A program made the translations under genes and the position numbers. DNA of 64,000 nt from positions 1 to 64,000 of the forward strand of contig JADLFL010000018.1 in assembly GCA_020845575.1 (NCBI GenBank), read 5' to 3'. The DNA is from Acidobacteriota bacterium (GTDB taxonomy: Bacteria > Acidobacteriota > Vicinamibacteria > Vicinamibacterales > Vicinamibacteraceae). How positions within the stretch are numbered: position 1 is the stretch's first letter; every line of letters starts with the position of its first letter. A model generated the notes under the pieces. It saw only the letters and a list, made by a program, of their open reading frames with translations. It was not told the DNA's origin and did no database searches. This document shows positions 57,075 through 64,000 of this stretch, piece after piece.

Positions 57075-59216
57075 ATGAGCCGTGCCGCGCCGCTCGCCTG
57101 CGCCATCACGCTCGGCGCCTGCCTGCTGTTCCAGATCCAGTTCCTGCTCGCGCGACAGATCCTCCCGTGGTTCGGCGGCTCTCCCGCCGTGTGGTCCACC
57201 AGTCTTGTCGTGTTCCAGGTCTTGCTGCTGGCGGGCTACGCCTGGGCGCACGGCCTGGCGCGCCTGCCATCGAAGCGCTGGCAGGCCGGCCTGCAGGCAG
57301 CGCTCGTCATCGCAGGTCTGGGCGTCGTGGCGTGGCACACGATAATGTGGCCATCGCCGGTGATGCCCGGCGCCAACTGGAAACCTGTCGCTGACCAATC
57401 ACCCATCGCATCGATCGCGGTGCTGCTCGTCGCGACGATCGGCGTGCCGTTCCTGACGCTCGCAAGTACGAGTCCCCTGCTCCAGCGATGGCATGCGGCG
57501 GGCGTCTTCACGCGGCGCGCAGACACATCGACAGTCGGCCGTACCGGCTCGCCCTATCGCTGGTACGCCGCCTCGAATGCCGGATCCCTCGTCGGCCTGC
57601 TCTCCTATCCCCTCGTCGTCGAACCGAATCTCGATCTGCTCCGCCAGGGTCGCTGGTGGTCGCTCGGGTACGTCGCATTCGCCGCCGCCATGCTGGCGTG
57701 CGCGTGGATGGCGGGGACGGATCCGGGCACCGGGCACCGGGCAGCGGGCACCGGAACACGGCCGGACACCGGGGACGGGACAGTGCGCACCGGAGAACAG
57801 TCGGGCACCGGCAGCGCGGCGGACGCTCGTGGCGGTGCCGCGGCGATGGCGCTCGCGGCGGTGCTGGCGGCCGTGCCGGCGGCGCTGCTGCAGGCGACCA
57901 CGACCCTGCTCACGCAGGACATCGCGGCGGTGCCCTTCCTCTGGATGTTGCCGCTGGCGGTGTATCTCCTCACGTTCATCGTGGCGTTCGAGCGCCCCGC
58001 GGTGTGCCCGCGCGCGCCGCTGGCCATCGCGCTGGCCATCGGCGGTCTCCTGTCGATCTGGCGAGGACCGGCAGGCGTGGCGCTGGTCCTCGCGCTGGCC
58101 ACCATGGCAGTCGCAGGGTTGGCGCTGCACGGTGAACTCGCACGCCGGGCACCACCAGCCGACAGGCTCACGCGGTACTACCTCGCAGTCGCGGCGGGCG
58201 GCGCGGGCGGCAGCGCGCTCGTGGCGTTCGGCGCACCGCTCACGTTCGCGCGCGTCATCGAGTATCCCGTGACCCTCGTGGCGGCGCTCGTCACGCTCGC
58301 CCTCGTCGTGTGGAGCGACAGGCACACGTCATCACACCCGCAGAAACAGCGCCTGCTTGCGCAAGGGTTGATGCTCGCGGCACTGGTGCTCACTGCAGCG
58401 ACCGATATCGAATCCCGACTGGTCGCCATGCAGACGACGCACGCGTCGCGCAGCTTCTTCGGCACCGTTCGCGTGCGCGATCTCCGTACCGCCGACGGCG
58501 CGCACATACGACACCTGATCCACGGCACGACGCTGCACGGCATGCAGATACTGGACGACAATCGCCGGCTCGAACCGACGGCCTACTTCAGGCCCACGAG
58601 CGGGATCGGCCGCGCGATGGCGGCGCTTCGCGCGCGCCGCGAGCCACTGCGCGTGGTGGTCGTCGGTCTCGGGATCGGCACGCTGGCCGCATACGGCCGC
58701 GAGGGCGATCGCCTCACGTTCATCGAGATCGATCCGCAGGTCGCGGCGTTGTCGGCGGGCCCGAGTCCGGCGTTCACGTTCCTGCGCCAGGGGCCGGCCA
58801 CGACCGACATCGTCGTTGGCGACGGACGGCTCGTGCTCGAACAGCAGCCGCCCCTTCACGCCGATCTCCTCGTCGTCGACGCGTTCAGCAGCGACGCGGT
58901 GCCCGTGCACCTCATCACCGTCGAAGCACTCGGGCAGTACGAACGGCATCTGCGCGACGCACGAGGGCTCATCGCGATCCACGTATCCAACCGCTACCTC
59001 GACCTCGTCGACGTCGCCGTCGCCACCGCGCACGCGCACGGGCTGACCGCCGTCCACATCGAGGACGCAGCCACGACACTCACCAGTCGCGCGTCGGACT
59101 GGGTCCTCCTCGCACGCGATCCCGCCAGTGTCACGCCCTTTGGGGCCGTCGCCTCGTCCAACGCACACCCCTGGACCGACACATGGAGCGCCCCGTGGCA
59201 GGCCAGGAAGCGGTGA
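57075..59216 (+). CDS. Fused membrane protein/spermidine-synthase-like protein, copy 2
   Basis: The 713-residue paralogue has the same layout as the gene before it (LGACLLFQIQFLLARQILPW; VVVVGLGIGTLAAYG; FIEIDPQVAALS; LVVDAFSSDAVPVHLITVE). It differs in one inter-helix loop, where residues ~215-255 are a Gly/Thr-rich stretch coded by GGGCACC heptamers (57725-57752 and beyond) that copy 1 lacks. The loop changes little in the predicted fold. Both copies keep the GxGxGT-like cofactor loop, so both may bind a nucleoside cofactor. It ends the run ppa-mscS-copy1-copy2; hemQ has its own promoter. Confidence 0.87.
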   Translation: MSRAAPLACAITLGACLLFQIQFLLARQILPWFGGSPAVWSTSLVVFQVLLLAGYAWAHGLARLPSKRWQAGLQAALVIAGLGVVAWHTIMWPSPVMPGANWKPVADQSPIASIAVLLVATIGVPFLTLASTSPLLQRWHAAGVFTRRADTSTVGRTGSPYRWYAASNAGSLVGLLSYPLVVEPNLDLLRQGRWWSLGYVAFAAAMLACAWMAGTDPGTGHRAAGTGTRPDTGDGTVRTGEQSGTGSAADARGGAAAMALAAVLAAVPAALLQATTTLLTQDIAAVPFLWMLPLAVYLLTFIVAFERPAVCPRAPLAIALAIGGLLSIWRGPAGVALVLALATMAVAGLALHGELARRAPPADRLTRYYLAVAAGGAGGSALVAFGAPLTFARVIEYPVTLVAALVTLALVVWSDRHTSSHPQKQRLLAQGLMLAALVLTAATDIESRLVAMQTTHASRSFFGTVRVRDLRTADGAHIRHLIHGTTLHGMQILDDNRRLEPTAYFRPTSGIGRAMAALRARREPLRVVVVGLGIGTLAAYGREGDRLTFIEIDPQVAALSAGPSPAFTFLRQGPATTDIVVGDGRLVLEQQPPLHADLLVVDAFSSDAVPVHLITVEALGQYERHLRDARGLIAIHVSNRYLDLVDVAVATAHAHGLTAVHIEDAATTLTSRASDWVLLARDPASVTPFGAVASSNAHPWTDTWSAPWQARKR
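57725..57752 (+). repeat. In-frame GGGCACC heptamer array inside a coding region
   Basis: Four 7-bp units (57725-57731, 57732-57738, 57739-57745 with one change, 57746-57752) are followed by degenerate copies to about 57825. They lie inside copy 2 of the membrane synthase-like gene and keep its frame open. Confidence 0.85.
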
Positions 59217-59245
59217 GCGGCATCACTCGCGCTACCCTATCCCCG

Positions 59246-60085
59246 ATGCTGACTGCGCCTGAATCGCTCGAAGGCTGGTGCCTGCTGCACCAGATGTTCC
59301 GCGTCAACTGGTCGTCACTGCAGGACGCGACGCCTCACGACTGCGCCACGCTGGCGAGCGGTCTCCAGGACTTCCTCACGGGCGTCACGCCCGACGATGG
59401 GAGCTCGATCGCCGTGGCGATGCTCGGACACAAGGCCGACCTGATGCTCGTCCACGCGCGGCGCTCGTTCGACGCGCTCGTGCAGGCGCAACTCGACGTG
59501 GCACGCCTGCCGATGGCCGAAGTGCTCGAATCCGCGACGTCGTACGTGTCGGTCGTCGAGCTCGGCATGTACGAGATGACGGCCAAGATCGACGAGCAGC
59601 TGAAGGCGCGCGGTCTGACGCACGGCTCCGACGAGTATCGTGCGGCGATGAAGGAGGCGATGGACGCCCAGCACGGACGCGTGAGCGGGCGCCTGTTCGC
59701 GCCGTTCCCGGCACGCCGCTACGTCTGCTTCTACCCGATGGACAAGCGGCGCGGCGAGATCAAGAACTGGTACGGCGCGCCGTTCGAGAAGCGCGCGGCG
59801 ATGATGCGTGAACACGGACACATCGGCAGGCTGTACGCCGGCGCCGTGACGCAGATCATCTCCGGATCGATCGGGTTCGACGACTGGGAATGGGGCGTGG
59901 ACCTGTTTGCCGACGACCCGATCGTGTTCAAGAAGCTGATTTACGAGATGCGCTTCGACGAGGCGAGCGCCGACTACGGCGAATTCGGCCCGTTCTACAC
60001 GGGGGTGCAATTCTCCGCGTCGCAGGTCGCGACATGGCTGGAGGGCCGGACGCCCGCGCTCCTGCCTGCAGGCGCGGGTCAGTAA
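59246..60085 (+). CDS. hemQ: Coproheme decarboxylase HemQ (chlorite-dismutase family)
   Basis: The 279-residue protein matches HemQ: FYPMDKRR with the likely catalytic Tyr163, [25 protein letters not shown] with the haem-ligand His190, and [17 protein letters not shown]. HemQ decarboxylates coproheme to haem b in the coproporphyrin-dependent route. A preceding region (95-160) contains the usual helical domain, lengthened by about 20 residues. The ATG at 59246 follows TACCCT (59233-59238) by 7 nt without a Shine-Dalgarno. It overlaps the convergent deoC by 7 nt. Confidence 0.95.
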   Translation: MLTAPESLEGWCLLHQMFRVNWSSLQDATPHDCATLASGLQDFLTGVTPDDGSSIAVAMLGHKADLMLVHARRSFDALVQAQLDVARLPMAEVLESATSYVSVVELGMYEMTAKIDEQLKARGLTHGSDEYRAAMKEAMDAQHGRVSGRLFAPFPARRYVCFYPMDKRRGEIKNWYGAPFEKRAAMMREHGHIGRLYAGAVTQIISGSIGFDDWEWGVDLFADDPIVFKKLIYEMRFDEASADYGEFGPFYTGVQFSASQVATWLEGRTPALLPAGAGQ

Positions 60086-60966
60086 CCCGACGCGCCGCTT
60101 ACCGGCGCAACGGTCGCGCCCTTCGATTCCTGCACGATCTTGACGCCGGCGCTCGCGCCAATGCGCGTGGCGCCGGCCTTGACCATCTCCTGCGCACCGC
60201 TCAGGTCGCGCACGCCGCCAGCGGCCTTCACGCCCATCTCCGCGCCCACCACGCGCCGCATCAAGGCGACGTCGGCAGGCGTCGCGCCCGCACGCGCGAA
60301 GCCCGTGGACGTCTTCACGAACGTCGCGCCCGCGGCCTTGGCGAGCGTACAGGCGGTGACCTTTTCCTCGTCGGTGAGCAGCGCCGTCTCGATGATCACC
60401 TTGCTCACCACACCTGCCGCGCGGCACGCGTCGACCACGGCATCGATGTCCAGTTGCACCGTACGCACGTCGCCGGACTTGAGCGCGCCGATGTTGATCA
60501 CCGTGTCGACCTCAGTCACGCCGTCGAAGATCGCGCGACGCGTCTCGTACTGCTTCACGTCCGGCGTCGTGGCGCCGAGCGGGAATCCCACCACCGTACA
60601 CACGCCCACGGGACTCCCGTGCAGCAGGCGCGCCGCGAGCGTGATCCACGTGGGATTGAGGCACACCGTCGCGAAGCCGTGTGCGCGCGCTTCGGCGCAC
60701 AGCGTCTCGATCTCGGCCTGCGTCGCGTCGGCCTTCAGCAGCGTGTGGTCGATCAGTCCGGCAACGGTCCCCGCCGGCGCACCTGACGCCTGCAGCCCGA
60801 GGCGGCTCGCGCCCGCATCGAGCACGCCGCGCAGTCGATCCGGGCAGCAGTCGACGTGCACGCTGTGGCACGTACACCTGCCCCCCGGCGCACCGCCCGT
60901 CGCGCGCAGCACTTCCTCGGTGACAATCTGCACCAGCCGTTCGATGTCCAGCGTCGAGTAGCTCAT
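60079..60966 (-). CDS. deoC: Deoxyribose-phosphate aldolase with N-terminal extension
   Basis: The catalytic part (about residues 68-280) matches Deo[24 protein letters not shown], Schiff-base Lys218 in [10 protein letters not shown] and Lys247 in [10 protein letters not shown]. It splits 2-deoxyribose-5-phosphate into glyceraldehyde-3-phosphate and acetaldehyde. The first ~65 residues are extra: an amphipathic helix ([20 protein letters not shown]) and a Cys/His cluster ([11 protein letters not shown], 31-41) unlike ordinary DeoC. The helix resembles encapsulation peptides of bacterial microcompartment enzymes; the Cys cluster could bind a metal or iron-sulfur cluster. The rpiB gene lies 35 bp upstream in the same operon. 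Confidence 0.93.
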   Translation of the reverse strand: MSYSTLDIERLVQIVTEEVLRATGGAPGGRCTCHSVHVDCCPDRLRGVLDAGASRLGLQASGAPAGTVAGLIDHTLLKADATQAEIETLCAEARAHGFATVCLNPTWITLAARLLHGSPVGVCTVVGFPLGATTPDVKQYETRRAIFDGVTEVDTVINIGALKSGDVRTVQLDIDAVVDACRAAGVVSKVIIETALLTDEEKVTACTLAKAAGATFVKTSTGFARAGATPADVALMRRVVGAEMGVKAAGGVRDLSGAQEMVKAGATRIGASAGVKIVQESKGATVAPVSGASGY

Positions 60967-61001
60967 TCCGTATCCGGTACGACCACGCTCGGCGAGCGGG
61001 C

Positions 61002-61637
61002 CTACCCGTCCAGCCGTTTCAGTTTCAGCACTCTCCGGATGTAGCGCGGTTCGGTCATGGACGTCGTGAAGAACGTCACGGCGATCGCCAGCGCATCGCT
61101 CGTGGAGACGAGCGTGGCCCCGAGCGCGAGGACGTTGGCGCCATTGTGCTGCCGCGCGTAGCGGGCCAGCGTCTCGTTGAAACACAACGCCGCACGCACG
61201 CCCCGCACCTTGTTGGCCGCCATCGTCGATCCGAGCCCGGCGCCGTCGATCACGATGCCCGCATCGGCCTCGCCACGCACCACCACGAGGCCGACCTGCT
61301 CGGCGATGTCCGGGTAGTCGACGGGCGCTGGCGATGCGCCCTCTGGTCCGACAGCCTGTACGGCAAGTCCTCGCCCGCGCAGCGCAGACACCAGGAACTG
61401 CTTCAGCGCCACGCCCGTGTGGTCGCTGCCAACGACGACACGCCTGACGTCGGCCACGGGCATGAGATCCGCGCCGTCACCGTCGACGACCTGGTCGGCG
61501 CGCAGGACCGTGATCCGCCTGTCGCGTAGGGTGTCGGCGGCCAGCGGCGTGACGTGGCCGCCCGGCAACAGCTCCACCGTGCTGCCCTCGGGCAGCATGC
61601 GGGCGTCGGCCTCCGTGATCATCGCGAAACGTGCCAT
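61002..61637 (-). CDS. rpiB: RpiB/LacAB-like sugar-phosphate isomerase with N-terminal extension
   Basis: Residues ~66-211 are RpiB-like: [43 protein letters not shown]. They should interconvert ribose-5-phosphate and ribulose-5-phosphate or a related pair. Two features are odd. The usual catalytic CGTGxG is replaced by DGAGLGS, so the Cys base is missing, with Asp in its place. The first ~60 residues ([20 protein letters not shown], then [13 protein letters not shown]) resemble the small N-terminal module of EutT-like microcompartment proteins. Its ATG at 61637 is divergent from hpt, 22 bp away. It forms an operon with deoC. Confidence 0.85.
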   Translation of the reverse strand: MARFAMITEADARMLPEGSTVELLPGGHVTPLAADTLRDRRITVLRADQVVDGDGADLMPVADVRRVVVGSDHTGVALKQFLVSALRGRGLAVQAVGPEGASPAPVDYPDIAEQVGLVVVRGEADAGIVIDGAGLGSTMAANKVRGVRAALCFNETLARYARQHNGANVLALGATLVSTSDALAIAVTFFTTSMTEPRYIRRVLKLKRLDG

Positions 61638-61659
61638 GTGTGCTAGCCTGCGCCGGCCG

Positions 61660-62211
61660 ATGACTCTCGATCCCGAGTCCCTGCCCGACCACCCTGCCCC
61701 GCTGCTCACGCAGGAGGCGATCGCCATCAGGGTCGCCGAGATCGCCGCGCAGATCCGCGCTGATTATGCCAGCACCCGCGACCTCCACCTGATTTGCGTG
61801 CTGAAAGGCGCCTTTGTCTTCTTCTCGGACCTGGTCCGCCAGCTCGATCGTCCGGCCACGCTGGACTTCATCGTGGCGTCGAGCTACCACAAGGCGACGC
61901 GGTCGTCGGGTGAAGTACGCCTGATCAAGGACCTCGACACCGGCATCGAAGGGCGGCACGTGGTGATCGTCGAGGACATCGTCGACACGGGCCTCACGCT
62001 CACGTACCTGCAGGACATCCTGCGCGCGCGCGGCCCGGTGTCCGTGAAGACAGCGTGCCTGCTCAGCAAGCCGTCGCGGCGCGAGGTCGACGTGATGGTC
62101 GACTACACGGGATTCACGATCGAGGACCGCTTCGTGGTCGGCTACGGCCTCGACTACGCCGAGAAGTACCGCAACCTGCCCTACATCGGCGTCCTCGACG
62201 CCAGGACCTGA
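61660..62211 (+). CDS. hpt: Hypoxanthine phosphoribosyltransferase
   Basis: The 183-residue product has the type I PRTase motifs LICVLKGAFVFFSDLVR, the flexible-loop SSYHKATRSSGEV, the PRPP loop VVIVEDIVDTGLTL, and the C-terminal DRFVVGYGLDYAEKYRNLP. It salvages hypoxanthine/guanine with PRPP. The ATG lies 10 nt after TAGCCT (61644-61649) without a Shine-Dalgarno. It faces the rpiB gene. Confidence 0.96.
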   Translation: MTLDPESLPDHPAPLLTQEAIAIRVAEIAAQIRADYASTRDLHLICVLKGAFVFFSDLVRQLDRPATLDFIVASSYHKATRSSGEVRLIKDLDTGIEGRHVVIVEDIVDTGLTLTYLQDILRARGPVSVKTACLLSKPSRREVDVMVDYTGFTIEDRFVVGYGLDYAEKYRNLPYIGVLDART

Positions 62212-62253
62212 GCGGCCGATGAGAGATGGAGCGAACGGGCGTCAGTCCGCTGG

Positions 62254-63687
62254 TCAGCGCAACGCCGCGCGCACGCGGTCGGCCATGCGTTGGGCGTCGG
62301 CGAGGACGGCCTTCGCGTCGAGCGTCCTCACGATGCGGTCGTGCATGAGGATGCGGCCGTTGACCACCGTCGTGCGCACGTCGCTGGCCTTGGCAGCGTA
62401 GACCACCTGCGCGATTGGATCGAACATCGGCTGCAGGTGCGGCTGCGTGGTGTCCACGACGATGACGTCGGCGCGGCGCCCTGGCGTGATCTGTCCCAGG
62501 CGATCGGCCATGCCGATGGCCCTCGCGCCACCGCGCGTGGCCATGTCGAGCACGAATGACGCTGGCGCGACTGTCGGATCCGCGCGCACCACTTTCTGCA
62601 GAAACGCCGCCTGTCGCATCGCCTCGAACATGTCGAGGTCGTTGTTGCTCGCGGCACCATCGGTCCCGAGACCGACGGTGACGCCCGCCGCGGCGTAGTC
62701 GCCGAGCGGCGCGGTCCCGCTCGCCAGCTTCATGTTGCTTTCGGGATTGTGCGAGATGGCCGTCCCCGACTCGGCCACAAGCCGGATGTCGTTCGGGCCG
62801 AGCCACACACCGTGCGCACCGATCACGTGAGGTCCGAGCAGCGCCAGCTTCGCGAGATATCCGGTCGGCGACAGCCCGAGCGTTCTGATTGCGTCTTCGC
62901 GTTCGGTGCGCGTCTCTTCCAGATGGATCAGCAACGGCACTCTCCGCTCGCGTGCCAGACGATCGGTGGCACGCAGCGTGTCGGCGCTGAGCGTGTACAT
63001 CGAATGCGGTGCGACGGCCGGCGTCACGAGCGCGTCGCCCTTGTACCTGGCGATGAACGTCTGCGCGCGTGCGAGTGCCTCCTCGGGCGTTCTCGCGTCT
63101 CCGACCGGGAACTGGATGATCGTCTGGCCGAGCACACCGCGCAGACCGGCTTCCTTCGCCGCTTCGGCGACCTCCTCCTCGAAGTAGTACATGTCGACGA
63201 AGGTGGTCGTGCCGCCGAGGATCATTTCGAGCGCCGCGAGGCGCGTGCCCGCGCGTACGAACTCGGGCGACACCGTCTTCCCTTCCGCCGGGAAGATGTA
63301 CTTGGACAGCCAGTCCTGCAGGTTCAGGTCGTTGCCGAGCCCGCGATACAGCACCATCGCGGCGTGCGTGTGTGTATTGATGAGCCCCGGAAGCACGACC
63401 TGCCCTGTCGCGTCGACCGTCTCGGCAGGTGAGAATGCCGCGGCAATCTCCTCCGGTGTCCCCACGCCGACGATGTCGGTACCCGCAACGGCGATCGCCC
63501 CGGGCGAGAGGACATGCCGCGCATCGTCCATCGTGACGATGGTGCCGCCGGTGATGACCAGCGACGCCAACTGTCGTCCGTCCTGCGCATCGGCGGCCGG
63601 CCGGCACGCACTACCCGCTGCCATGGCGAGCGTCGCGACCACCCGCAGGCACACACGCGTCAACGCGTTCCGCTCGATGCGCATCAT
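62254..63687 (-). CDS. Exported lipoprotein amidohydrolase (methylthioadenosine/S-adenosylhomocysteine deaminase-like)
   Basis: The 477-residue protein has the MtaD/TrzN-like amidohydrolase signatures: GLINTHTHAAM with His106 and His108, HLEETRTE, GAHGVWLG, and GLGTDGAASNN. The C-terminal RADVIVVDTTQPHL completes the fold. It should hydrolyse an aminopurine-like ring. The N-terminus VVATLAMAAGSACRP is a lipoprotein signal with Cys28, which is unusual because MTA/SAH deaminases are cytoplasmic. The ATG at 63687 has GGGA nearby and follows the ychF stop by 6 nt; it may be co-transcribed. Confidence 0.85.
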   Translation of the reverse strand: MMRIERNALTRVCLRVVATLAMAAGSACRPAADAQDGRQLASLVITGGTIVTMDDARHVLSPGAIAVAGTDIVGVGTPEEIAAAFSPAETVDATGQVVLPGLINTHTHAAMVLYRGLGNDLNLQDWLSKYIFPAEGKTVSPEFVRAGTRLAALEMILGGTTTFVDMYYFEEEVAEAAKEAGLRGVLGQTIIQFPVGDARTPEEALARAQTFIARYKGDALVTPAVAPHSMYTLSADTLRATDRLARERRVPLLIHLEETRTEREDAIRTLGLSPTGYLAKLALLGPHVIGAHGVWLGPNDIRLVAESGTAISHNPESNMKLASGTAPLGDYAAAGVTVGLGTDGAASNNDLDMFEAMRQAAFLQKVVRADPTVAPASFVLDMATRGGARAIGMADRLGQITPGRRADVIVVDTTQPHLQPMFDPIAQVVYAAKASDVRTTVVNGRILMHDRIVRTLDAKAVLADAQRMADRVRAALR

Positions 63688-63693
63688 GCGTCC

Positions 63694-64000
63694 CTACACG
63701 TTGAAGCGGAACAGAAGGACGTCGCCGTCCTGCACGACGTACTCCTTCCCTTCCGATCGCACCAGCCCCTGCTCGCGAGCCGGCTTCCAACCACCCACTC
63801 GCACGAAGTCGTCGTACGCCACGGTCTCGGCGCGGATGAACCCCTTCTCGAAGTCCGTGTGGATCACGCCGGCGGCGGCCGGTGCCTTGTCGCCCGCGTG
63901 GATCGTCCAGGCGCGCACTTCCTTCTCGCCCGCCGTGAAGTAGCTGCGAAGGCCGAGCAGGATGTAGGCCGCGCGCGCGAGCCGATCGAGTCCTGATTCC
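63694..64000 (-). CDS. ychF: YchF/Obg-like GTPase, C-terminal part (partial)
   Basis: The gene enters from the right edge; 101 codons are visible. They encode [58 protein letters not shown] and a TGS-domain end [18 protein letters not shown]. This is the conserved C-terminus of YchF, a ribosome-associated ATPase of the Obg family. The stop is at 63694-63696. Confidence 0.95.
   Translation of the reverse strand, partial: ESGLDRLARAAYILLGLRSYFTAGEKEVRAWTIHAGDKAPAAAGVIHTDFEKGFIRAETVAYDDFVRVGGWKPAREQGLVRSEGKEYVVQDGDVLLFRFNV

Overview
The window is GC-rich, densely coded bacterial chromosome with no phage, plasmid or insertion-sequence content. The gene set (RecA, the HemQ haem route, cytochrome c maturation, a TIGR03790 protein, RND efflux, a sterol-desaturase-like protein) and the style of the intergenic repeats suggest a soil Acidobacteriota of the Vicinamibacteria type (Luteitalea-like). 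That placement is inference; no marker here proves it.

Layout. 1-4.1 kb: partial ccmE, maf, a DUF721 gene, then a thiolase and 3-hydroxyacyl-CoA dehydrogenase pair. 4.1-6.7 kb: recA with a classical promoter, a sterol-desaturase-type protein, tRNA-Phe. 7-14.3 kb: a small hypothetical gene, an outer-membrane-type DUF2490 protein coupled to an esterase, a glycine-rich RRM protein, L-serine dehydratase, an aldo/keto reductase, Aat, and a damaged vanZ facing a truncated secreted-protein gene. 14.5-18.9 kb: an AttEFGH-like ABC export system. 19-26.7 kb: a stand-alone sigma-54 activator, a TIGR03790/TPR protein with a small partner gene, rmlA-rmlC, a wecB remnant, a UDP-HexNAc dehydrogenase and an HD-GYP response regulator. 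This is an exopolysaccharide-type region. 26.9-33.6 kb: symporter plus N-terminal-nucleophile peptidase, an MBOAT/SGNH acyltransferase pair and a GHL10-type protein. 33.5-36.3 kb: a betaine/choline ABC transporter with the binding protein fused ahead of the permease. 36.3-43.5 kb: ROK kinase, RluA-type synthase and a catabolic cluster (Gfo/Idh, CoA-transferase, enoyl-CoA hydratase, TIM-barrel isomerase, SDR). 43.5-48.7 kb: a toxin-antitoxin pair, truA, an ATP-grasp ligase, a TsdA-like dihaem cytochrome and an MFS transporter. 48.7-53.1 kb: RND pump and adaptor. 53.2-60.1 kb: ppa, mscS, two tandem spermidine-synthase-like membrane proteins, hemQ. 60-64 kb: deoC and rpiB with unusual N-terminal extensions, hpt, an exported deaminase-type amidohydrolase and partial ychF.

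Three patterns cut across the genes. First, at least fourteen first-in-operon genes lack a Shine-Dalgarno sequence and carry a TANNNT hexamer only 5-9 nt before the start codon, which suggests widespread leaderless transcription. These hexamers also helped to choose starts. Second, many co-directional genes overlap by 4 nt (ATGA or GTGA), so translational coupling is common. Third, intergenic spaces carry recurring palindromes and heptamer repeats, one of which lies inside a coding region. Two gene remnants (wecB; vanZ facing a truncated secreted-protein gene) mark old deletions.
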